This document shows positions 58,232-64,000 of a DNA stretch of 64,000 nucleotides, in pieces. Each line of letters opens with the position of its first letter. Within the stretch, counting starts at the first letter, position 1. The notes beneath the pieces were generated by a model. It was not told the origin of the DNA, ran no database searches, and saw only the letters and a program-made list of their open reading frames with translations. Both the position numbers and the translations under genes were made by a program. Source of the stretch: Desulfovibrio sp. (GTDB lineage: Bacteria; Desulfobacterota; Desulfovibrionia; Desulfovibrionales; Desulfovibrionaceae); contig NZ_JAVESS010000005.1 in the NCBI RefSeq assembly GCF_034006445.1, positions 62,001-126,000 of the forward strand, given 5' to 3'.

Positions 58232-59466
58232 GATTCTTGCTGCTCCGATTCTTCCGTATGAAGGTCAAGGCGGTCCAGTTGCGGGCCCATGGGGTAGCTG
58301 CCCAGAATGCGAAAGCTGGTGCAGGCTTCGTGCAGTTTTGTCAGCAGGTTGGTATAGCGTGGGTCTTCCAGATCGCTTTCCACATCGGCGAAGAACACGT
58401 ACTTCCAGCACTGGCCGCGCAGGGGGCGCGATTCCAGCTTGCGCATATTGATGTCATTCCTGGCCAGCAGGTCCAGCACGTGCGAAAGCGCCCCTGCCTT
58501 GTCCGGCAGGGTGAAGAGCAGCGAGGTCTTGTCCGCTCCGGTGTGGCCGGGCTGCGGGTTCTGCGTCTTGTTGCCGCCCTGTCCGCCGCTGACCTTGGGG
58601 CCGATGATGACAAAGCGCGTCCAGTTGCCGGGCTCGTCCTCAATGCGGCTGGCAAGAATGCCAAGGCCCATGAGGTCGGCCAGCTTGCCGTGCCCTATGG
58701 CGGCGGTGTGCCCCTGATCCGGCTGCGCGGCCCGCTGTGCGGCTGCGGCGGTGGATTCCACCGGCACCAGCCCCGCATTGGGCAGATGGGCGCGCAGCCA
58801 GCCGCCACACTGGGCCAGGGGCTGCGGGTGCGAATACACCGTGCGCACGGCGGCCAGGGATGGCGCATTGCTCAACAGGCAATGGGATATGCGCGAAAAA
58901 AGTTCGGCCTGAATAAAGACATCGTGCTTGAGAAAAAGATCAAAGCTGACGCCCACAGTGCCCTGCAGGGAGTTTTCAAGCGGAACGACGCCAAGCTCGC
59001 AATTGCCCGAAGACACTTCCTCAAAGACCTGCGTCAAATCGTTGCAGGGATGGAACGTGGCCGCGTGGCCCAGATACTCCACACCGGCAAAATAGGAAAA
59101 TGTGCCTTCCGGGCCAAGATAGGCGACGTTTTGCGGCCGTTGCAGGGCGCGTGAGGAAGAAAAAATCTCGCGCCAGATGGCCCGCAGATGGTCTTCTGGC
59201 AAGGGGCCGGGGTTGCGGGCTGCCAGACTGTCCAGCACTTCCTTTTCACGCACGGGCTTGAAGATGATGCCCGGCACGTCGGCCTTGATGTGCCCCACCT
59301 CGCGGCTCAGGGCCGCGCGGCGGTTGAAAAGGGACAGCAGATTCTGATCCACCGCGTCTATTTCAGTGCGGATGGCCGAAAGGCGATCCTCGGCATTGCC
59401 GGGCTGCTCTTGGCCCCCCGCATTGTGCCGGGCGGCATCGGGCCAGTGGCTGTTGCTGCCGTCCAT
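58228..59466 (-). CDS. pheA: Chorismate mutase / prephenate dehydratase
   Basis: 412 residues from the ATG at 59466 (perfect GGAGGT site); a longer frame overlaps the preceding gene. Chorismate mutase type II domain (about 28-110: RLSAIRTEIDAVDQNLLSLF, NRRAALSREVGHIKAD), dehydratase domain (YLGPEGTFSYFAGVEYLG, VVPLENSLQGTVGVSFDLF, NWTRFVIIG with the Thr-Arg-Phe), and a C-terminal ACT domain (TLPDKAGALSHVLDLLARND, MRKLESRPLRG) that senses Phe. The fusion is the common bacterial P-protein. Third gene of the operon. Confidence 0.96.
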   Translation of the reverse strand: MDGSNSHWPDAARHNAGGQEQPGNAEDRLSAIRTEIDAVDQNLLSLFNRRAALSREVGHIKADVPGIIFKPVREKEVLDSLAARNPGPLPEDHLRAIWREIFSSSRALQRPQNVAYLGPEGTFSYFAGVEYLGHAATFHPCNDLTQVFEEVSSGNCELGVVPLENSLQGTVGVSFDLFLKHDVFIQAELFSRISHCLLSNAPSLAAVRTVYSHPQPLAQCGGWLRAHLPNAGLVPVESTAAAAQRAAQPDQGHTAAIGHGKLADLMGLGILASRIEDEPGNWTRFVIIGPKVSGGQGGNKTQNPQPGHTGADKTSLLFTLPDKAGALSHVLDLLARNDINMRKLESRPLRGQCWKYVFFADVESDLEDPRYTNLLTKLHEACTSFRILGSYPMGPQLDRLDLHTEESEQQES

Positions 59467-59467
59467 G

Positions 59468-60451
59468 CTAAACCTCCTGAATATCTTCGCGCACGCGCAT
59501 GCCAAAGTGGCGGCCAGCTTCGTCCAGGCGGCAGAGCACGCGGTCGCCGGGCTTGAGGCCCACAACGCTCACGGCTTCGCCCTCTGGCGTGGTCAGGCGG
59601 ATGGTCTCGGCATTCTGCAGAAAAACAGCGCCGGTCTTCACGCCGTCATCGGTCTGCACCTGCGCTTCCACCAGCAGCATGGGGCGCACTTCAATCTTGA
59701 CCCGCCCAAGGGTGGCGACGCTGGTTTCACCGGTATAGTCCACAACAAGCACTTCCTGCCCGGCCCTGAATTCGCCAAGGTAGGTGGTCTGGTCGCCCGG
59801 CAGGCGCACATAGGCGTGCACGGCTCCGGCATTGACCCTGAAAGGACGTGCGGCCACGTATTCATTGTGCTCGGTTTCGGCGTGCACAAGAAAGGTGAAC
59901 GCGCTGGAGTTGCCCACCAGCATGCCCTGCCCCTTGCGCAACAGCGAAAGGGTGTCGGCGCAGACGCGGTGCCCCAGGCCCACGGACTCCACACGGGTGA
60001 TCACGGCAGTCTGAAGTTCTTCACGGGTGCGGGCCATCTTGCACTGAGCCACGATATCCTTGAGATCAGACACGGCCCCTCTGGATACAACAATGCCCGC
60101 CACACCGCGTTCCAAAATTCCTGCGGCAAGGCGGGCCTCGTCCAGCGTTCCGGCCTCGGCCAGCACACTGTCGCTCTGCGCCAGAAGGTTTTCTACCGGT
60201 ATAACCTCCCAGCCGCGAGCCAGCACAACGCGCTCCCCGGCCAGCAGCCTTTGCAGCACGGCCTCTTCATCAGCCTTGGCATTGAGTTCCACCATGGGCG
60301 TTTCTTCGGCGGCCCATACGGTGCAGCGCGAAAGACCGGCCACCTGCTGCACATGCTCGCGGGGCACAATGACGCCGTCCACGCCGGACTCAAGGGCCAG
60401 CGTTACGTCGCCTTTGTCAAAGGGAGTGCAATTGAAGTAAATGCGTGACAT
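59468..60451 (-). CDS. 3-Dehydroquinate synthase II
   Basis: 327 residues from the ATG at 60451; the longer frame overlaps the previous gene. Family pattern: RIYFNCTPFDKGDVTLALES, DGVIVPREHVQQVAGLS, EAARLAAGILERGVAGIVV-like strand, RVESVGLGHRVCADTLSLL and GMLVGNSSAFTFLVHAETEH, with VNAGAVHAYVRLPGDQTTYL. It oxidatively deaminates and cyclises ADTH to 3-dehydroquinate, replacing the AroB enzyme, as in methanogens and Desulfovibrio. One base before pheA. Confidence 0.92.
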   Translation of the reverse strand: MSRIYFNCTPFDKGDVTLALESGVDGVIVPREHVQQVAGLSRCTVWAAEETPMVELNAKADEEAVLQRLLAGERVVLARGWEVIPVENLLAQSDSVLAEAGTLDEARLAAGILERGVAGIVVSRGAVSDLKDIVAQCKMARTREELQTAVITRVESVGLGHRVCADTLSLLRKGQGMLVGNSSAFTFLVHAETEHNEYVAARPFRVNAGAVHAYVRLPGDQTTYLGEFRAGQEVLVVDYTGETSVATLGRVKIEVRPMLLVEAQVQTDDGVKTGAVFLQNAETIRLTTPEGEAVSVVGLKPGDRVLCRLDEAGRHFGMRVREDIQEV

Positions 60452-60453
60452 GC

Positions 60454-61251
60454 CTATTCTCCCACGATGGTCATGGCCTGAGCCACAGAGGCGTTTTCGT
60501 GCACGATGGCGCGCAGGGCCTTGACGAGCGCCACGCGGTTGGGATGCTGAAAAACGTTGCGCCCCACTGAAATACCCGCGCCGCCCGCTGCTACGGAGTC
60601 GGAAACCATCTGGAGTATCTGGCGGGTGGATTCCATACGTTCGCCCCCGGCAATGACCACGGGCACGCAGCAGGAGGAGACCACCTCGGCAAAGCTGTCC
60701 ACATCGCCGGTGTAGGGAACCTTGACGATGTCCGCACCCAGTTCCACGCCCACGCGGGCGCAATGGGCCACGATGTTCTTGTCAAAGCCGTTCTTGATCT
60801 GCGGGCCGCGCGCGTACATCATGGCCAGCAGCGGGATATGCCAGTTGTCACAGGCTTCGGCCACGCGGCCAAGGTCGGCCAGCATGAGGCGCTCGTTGGG
60901 GTCGCCCAGGTTGACGTGCACGGAAACGCAGTCCGCGCCGTGCTTGATGCCTTCTTCCACCGTGCCCACCAGGGTCTTGGTGTTGCCGTTGGGCGTAAGC
61001 GCCGTGGAGGCGGAAAGATGGACGATGAGGCCGATGTCCTTGCCCGCGCTGCGGTGGGAGCAGCGCACAAGGCCCTTGTGCATGAGTACGGCGTCCGCGC
61101 CGCCGAGGGCCATGTCATTGACGGCGCCACGCATGTCTACAAGGCCGTCGACAGCGCCGATGGTAACGCCGTGATCCATTGGTACGATAATGGTGCGGCC
61201 GTTCTCACGATTGATGATGCGTTCCAGGCGGACTTTTTTGCCAAGGTACAT
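60454..61251 (-). CDS. 2-Amino-3,7-dideoxy-D-threo-hept-6-ulosonate (ADTH) synthase
   Basis: 265-residue class I aldolase-type TIM barrel (DhnA family). IVPMDHGVTIGAVDGLVD, CVSVHVNLGDPNERLMLADL, LLAMMYARGPQIKNGFD, then GADIVKVPYTGDVDSFAEVV with the Schiff-base Lys, VVIAGGERMESTRQILQMV and AGGAGISVGRNVFQHPN. It condenses aspartate semialdehyde with a C6 or C3 sugar-phosphate-derived unit at the start of the archaeal-type route, in place of DAHP synthase. First structural gene of the operon, behind the attenuator. Ribosome site AAAGGAG. Confidence 0.92.
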   Translation of the reverse strand: MYLGKKVRLERIINRENGRTIIVPMDHGVTIGAVDGLVDMRGAVNDMALGGADAVLMHKGLVRCSHRSAGKDIGLIVHLSASTALTPNGNTKTLVGTVEEGIKHGADCVSVHVNLGDPNERLMLADLGRVAEACDNWHIPLLAMMYARGPQIKNGFDKNIVAHCARVGVELGADIVKVPYTGDVDSFAEVVSSCCVPVVIAGGERMESTRQILQMVSDSVAAGGAGISVGRNVFQHPNRVALVKALRAIVHENASVAQAMTIVGE

Positions 61252-61360
61252 GGCTTGCTCCTTTCAGTTGCTGTGCTGCGTATTGCAGATCAAGTACATA
61301 CTGCCTGTAGCCATGGACCGCGCGGCTGATGACATTTTTGTGCCCGGCTGCCCATACAAG

Positions 61361-61443
61361 AAAAGGGCCGCCGGCGGTTTGCCTGCGGCCCTTTGAACTT
61401 GCTAACTTGTATTTTCGCGTCAGCGAAGCTCCCGACCACAGGC
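61361..61443 (-). terminator. Aromatic-operon attenuator (terminator and antiterminator)
   Basis: On the minus strand AAAGGGCCGC (61394-61385) pairs with GCGGCCCTTT (to 61361), followed by TCTT, an intrinsic terminator 110 bases before the ADTH synthase start. The antiterminator partner GCCTGTGGTC (61443-61434, inside the leader gene) can pair with GGCCGCAGGC (61390-61381), which is the 5' side of the terminator, over ten base pairs with two G-U. The two folds exclude each other. Confidence 0.85.
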
Positions 61444-61524
61444 ATCCGTAAAGTACGCAAAAAAATACCAGCTATAAAAGCTAGCGGCGTAAGCGGAGGT
61501 GTGGTTGGAAGAAATGCGCTGCAT
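61420..61524 (-). CDS. Aromatic leader peptide (attenuation)
   Basis: A 34-codon ORF too short for routine gene calling. ATG at 61524 has AAAAGGA eight bases upstream; TGA at 61422-61420. The peptide begins MQRISSNHTSA and its residues 12-25 read YAASFYSWYFFAYF: four Tyr, four Phe and one Trp in 14 positions. The stop is 25 bases before the terminator stem. Ribosomes slowed at these codons by scarce aminoacyl-tRNAs would leave the antiterminator segment free and let transcription continue into the aromatic genes. It mirrors trp/phe leader peptides of enterobacteria but covers all three aromatic amino acids. Confidence 0.85.
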   Translation of the reverse strand: MQRISSNHTSAYAASFYSWYFFAYFTDACGRELR

Positions 61525-61556
61525 AACAAAAATCCTTTTAAAAAACTTCTGCAAAA

Positions 61557-61586
61557 GAACTACGCCTCTTGGCCGTGGCGTGTCAA
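61557..61586 (-). promoter_or_regulatory. Promoter of the aromatic operon
   Basis: On the minus strand TTGACA (61586-61581), an 18-base spacer and TAGTTC (61562-61557), 33 bases before the leader ATG. The -35 is perfect, the -10 weak. Confidence 0.55.
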
Positions 61587-61629
61587 GAATATTGTTGAAA
61601 AAGCGGCATATTTTTTTACTGTACTGATT

Positions 61630-62847
61630 TTATTTCTTATTTTTGCAGTCCGAATGTTCATTCGGCGTGTGCGCCAGAGCGGCAGCGGCGAGGGCAGCGG
61701 CCGGAGTAGCGGCCGGGGCCGGGGCTGGCGCGGCTTCGTGCGCGGTCTGGGGCCGCAGCTTGCGGGTTTCAAGCCGCTTGAGCACAAAGTCGGCGGGCTT
61801 CACGTCTTCCGGCACGGCGTCCAGGCTGAACTCTGCCCGGCCAAGGGTGCGGTGCCCCCCGGCCTGTCCCACATCATAAAAACAGGCGTCGGCCAGGCGG
61901 CCAATGTCTCTGGCTCCATCACCACGAAAGATGACAATGACGGTTTTGTCCACAATGCCGCTGACCGCGATCCATTTGAGGCCGTGAACACGGGTAAAAA
62001 AGTCCGCCACGGCCACCAGCAGGTCGCCGCTGCTGACTTCATTGAGCCAGGCAAAGGCCCCGCTGCCCCGGCAGTCGGTAAGGCCGCGAAAGGCCCGCGA
62101 AAAAAGCGGCAGCCATTCGCGCAGGTATTCACTGCGTATGATGCGGCGCAGCAAGTTGTTGTCCGCATGGCGCGACAGCCACTGATAGGCGCGAAAATCG
62201 TCCTCGTCGCCCGACCGTTCAAAAGCCGCCGTATCCGTGCGAATGCCGTAGAGCAGGGCTGTGGCCAGACGCGGGCTGGGCCGCAGGCGCAGGGCCTGAA
62301 AATACCGCGTCATGATGGTGCTGGTGGCGCCAAGCCCTGGCCGGATGTCGCAGAAAGAGGGGTGCAGGGGCGCGGCCGTGCCGCACGTGGGCGGCGGCAG
62401 GGGGTGGTGGTCAATGATGCAGTCGAAGGGAATGCCCTGAAATGACTTGTGGTGGTGCGGCTGCGAATCCACGATGGCAAAGCGCGTGTACTGGTCGGCC
62501 TTTTCGGGCTGCCAGGCGCGCACGGGGATGCGCAGGTACCGTATCATGGCCAGATTGTCGGGCCGGGTCACTTCATTGACGCGGGCGATATCGGCATTGT
62601 GCACCCTGGGCAGAAGAAGGCGTTTCAAAGCCATGGCCGAGGCCAGAGCGTCAGGATCGGCATTGATGAGAATGCACCAGCGGTCATCTTTGTCCAGATT
62701 TTGTCGCCAGTCCTTCATGTGGGCGACAATTTCGGCAGTGGGCAACATTATTGGGTCATCCTTCGGGGGACTGGCCCCTGATTGTGCGGCAGCGCGGGTT
62801 GTATGTTTTGGCTTTTCAAGGACTTTTCGGGCCAGCTGTCGTTTCAT
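61630..62847 (-). CDS. DHH family phosphoesterase
   Basis: 405 residues. Motif I ILINADPDALASAMALKRLL, motif II FAIVDSQPHHH, motif III DCIIDHHPLPPP with the Asp-His-His, and a DHHA1-like C-terminal domain (GHRTLGRAEFSLDAVPEDV) ending in an Ala/Pro repeat tail (APAPAPAATPAAALAAAAL). Relatives cleave cyclic dinucleotides or nanoRNA (NrnA type). Which applies is not known. The ATG shares one base with the preceding stop (TAATG). An alternative start is MLPTAEIVAHM at 62748. The promoter of the aromatic operon lies just beyond its end. Confidence 0.85.
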   Translation of the reverse strand: MKRQLARKVLEKPKHTTRAAAQSGASPPKDDPIMLPTAEIVAHMKDWRQNLDKDDRWCILINADPDALASAMALKRLLLPRVHNADIARVNEVTRPDNLAMIRYLRIPVRAWQPEKADQYTRFAIVDSQPHHHKSFQGIPFDCIIDHHPLPPPTCGTAAPLHPSFCDIRPGLGATSTIMTRYFQALRLRPSPRLATALLYGIRTDTAAFERSGDEDDFRAYQWLSRHADNNLLRRIIRSEYLREWLPLFSRAFRGLTDCRGSGAFAWLNEVSSGDLLVAVADFFTRVHGLKWIAVSGIVDKTVIVIFRGDGARDIGRLADACFYDVGQAGGHRTLGRAEFSLDAVPEDVKPADFVLKRLETRKLRPQTAHEAAPAPAPAATPAAALAAAALAHTPNEHSDCKNKK

Positions 62848-63767
62848 TAGTCTTCGCCCGCCAGGGCCGCCAAAACAGGCAATGAGGCCGAGAGGCCGTC
62901 CCAGTTGAAAACTTCGATCATGTGTGTGGCTGTGGGCGGCGCGTCAGCCATAAGGCCCTGCGCGATGTGCCGCTGCTCCGGCGTGAAGGCCGTGAGCGGC
63001 AGGTGCTGGTCGCCGTTGCCCGGAGCGCTCCAGTGCAGCATGGCCGCCTGGCGCGGCAGTGCGGAGTGCAGCAGCCCTTTTTGAACATAGCCCAGGAGGT
63101 GCCCTACGTCCAGACAAAGGCCCAGGCCGTGGTCTGCGAGGAAGCTGCCGCCAAGGCAGAACACATCGCTGTGCGCCACATTTTCCAGCAGCAGGGGCGG
63201 CGCGGCGTGCCCCTGCGCGTGCCAGTGCCTCGCGAAATCCGCCAGCAGGCGGCGCTGCAAGGCGGGGGAACCCTCGGGCGGGTGCAGCACGGCGGCCTGC
63301 AAGGTCATCTGGGGCACAAGGGCGTACACCCTGTCCAGCACGGCCAGTGCCAGTTGGGCGGCCTCGCGGGCCGGGCTGGTCGCGTTTGCAGCCGCGCTGG
63401 CGGGCCAGGGCAGATCCACGGGCAGGTGAGCATGCCAGCGCAGGGGCAGGTGGGCAAGGGAGGCTGGCAGGTCGGCTGGCCCATAGTCCAGGCAGCCGCG
63501 CGTTTCAAAAAGGCACAGGCCCACCTCGTCCACCTTGTGAGCCAGAAAGGAGGCGTTGTCGGCCACATTGGCGGCAATGACAAAGGACGGCGCGGCGATG
63601 CGGCCTTCAAGCCGCTGGCCCCCGCCCTTGCGCGTCTGCTCCGGCGCGGGGCGTGCCTCTGCCCCGGCGCGTACATCTGTCCCGGCGCGTACCTCTGCCC
63701 CGGGGCGTGCCTCTGCCCCGGCGCGTACCTCTGCCCCGGCGCGGGCCGACCGGGAAGGATCAGGCAT
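62847..63767 (-). CDS. Xylose isomerase-like TIM-barrel protein, CbiR-like
   Basis: 306 residues; a metal-dependent TIM barrel of the AP endonuclease 2 superfamily. APSFVIAANVADNASFLAHK, DEVGLCLFETRGCLDYGPA, LRWHAHLPVDLPWP, AVLHPPEGSP, LLLENVAHSDVF, GLGLCLDVGHLLGYVQKGLL and AAMLHWSAPGNGDQHLP carry the His, Glu and Asp ligands. This pattern resembles CbiR, a phosphodiesterase that removes the lower base of cobamides for remodelling; that call is by memory of the family. The N-terminal 45 residues are a tandem Arg-Ala-Gly-Ala-Glu repeat unlikely to be part of the fold; the real start may be further in. Confidence 0.65.
   Translation of the reverse strand: MPDPSRSARAGAEVRAGAEARPGAEVRAGTDVRAGAEARPAPEQTRKGGGQRLEGRIAAPSFVIAANVADNASFLAHKVDEVGLCLFETRGCLDYGPADLPASLAHLPLRWHAHLPVDLPWPASAAANATSPAREAAQLALAVLDRVYALVPQMTLQAAVLHPPEGSPALQRRLLADFARHWHAQGHAAPPLLLENVAHSDVFCLGGSFLADHGLGLCLDVGHLLGYVQKGLLHSALPRQAAMLHWSAPGNGDQHLPLTAFTPEQRHIAQGLMADAPPTATHMIEVFNWDGLSASLPVLAALAGED
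63650..63746. repeat. 18-bp tandem repeat within the CbiR-like gene
   Basis: CTCTGCCCCGGCGCGTAC and close variants repeat about five times and encode the N-terminal R-A-G-A-E-V/A units. The period is a multiple of three, so copy number can vary without frameshift. Confidence 0.85.
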
Positions 63768-64000
63768 GGCAGCGGGCCTGCCCCGTCAGCAGGCTTTCAA
63801 TGCCTGCCGCGTTGCGGATGGGATGGAAAAGGGACGCTGCCGTGGCGGCGGCTTTTCTGCCTGCCAGTTCAAGCACTGCGGGGTGTTCGGCTGTGCGTGC
63901 CAGAGCGGCGGCCAGGGCGTATTCGTTGCCCGGCGGCAGTAAAAGTCCGTTTTCGCCATGCCGGATAAAGCCTTCTTCCGTGCCAGTGGCAATGACCGGG
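63760..64000 (-). CDS. Glycosyltransferase (GT4 type), C-terminal end; start beyond window
   Basis: 80 codons run in from the window edge to TGA 63762-63760: PVIATGTEEGFIRHGENGLL, then LPPGNEYALAAALARTAEHP and AGRKAAATAASLFHPIRNAA. The EEGFIRHGENGLL segment is the donor-binding motif of retaining GT-B glycosyltransferases (E-x7-E pattern: EEGFIRHGENG). It overlaps the CbiR-like start by 8 bases, so the two are in one transcription unit. Only about the last fifth is seen. Confidence 0.8.
   Translation of the reverse strand, partial: PVIATGTEEGFIRHGENGLLLPPGNEYALAAALARTAEHPAVLELAGRKAAATAASLFHPIRNAAGIESLLTGQARCHA

Overview
The window looks like chromosome of a sulfate-reducing Desulfovibrio-type bacterium (Desulfobacterota). 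The basis is gene content, not a search: a Gram-negative envelope (RND pump, lipoprotein outer-membrane channel), flagellar genes with sigma-54 type promoters, an aromatic operon starting with the ADTH-synthase / dehydroquinate synthase II pair used by this group and by archaea, and GC-rich coding sequence. Coding is dense in operons, which are separated by 0.3-1.2 kb spacers filled with short repeats that begin and end with AGAGCA / TGCTCT.

Layout. 1-3.3 kb: topA (5' end outside) overlapping an xdhC-like gene. 4.4-10.5 kb: promoter/operator, leader hairpin and a three-gene RND efflux operon. 11.3-17 kb: an exported protein, a lysozyme-like protein, a GT9 glycosyltransferase and two small genes behind a sigma-54 box. 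17.1-28.3 kb (minus): a complete carbon-phosphorus lyase operon, phnGHIJKLMNCDE, plus a 2H-phosphoesterase-like protein and a hexapeptide acetyltransferase. About 28.7-36.7 kb: a decayed Mu-like prophage (gp16-like, zinc-finger protein, frameshifted small terminase, nonsense-interrupted large terminase, truncated portal) joined to a tyrosine integrase at tRNA-Phe. Between terminase and portal sits an AT-rich minus-strand cassette of three genes: a CHAT/caspase-like protease, an unrecognised 309-residue protein and a four-helix membrane protein. This is the best candidate for an undescribed (possibly anti-phage) system.

37-44 kb: ClC channel, a PaaK-like adenylate-forming enzyme, and marR-emrAB with a repeat wedged inside. 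44-54 kb (mostly minus): flagellar block flhB-flhA, flhF-flhG, fliA, cheY, fliL and two small genes, split by a plus-strand Crp/Fnr regulator and by repeats. 54-55.4 kb: an MFS carrier. 55.8-61.6 kb (minus): aromatic operon ADTHS - DHQS II - pheA - aroA - tyrA. It is preceded by an unannotated 34-residue leader peptide with nine Phe/Tyr/Trp in a 14-residue stretch, an intrinsic terminator and a visible antiterminator pairing, i.e. classical attenuation. 61.6-64 kb: DHH phosphoesterase, CbiR-like TIM-barrel protein and the end of a glycosyltransferase.

Functionally the window joins phosphonate use, aromatic amino-acid synthesis, motility control and drug export, with one degraded mobile island. 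Several proteins carry lineage-specific low-complexity inserts made by 18-21 bp tandem repeats, which together with the intergenic repeats suggests active short-repeat expansion. All family calls come from reading motifs and translated sequence; none was confirmed by database search.
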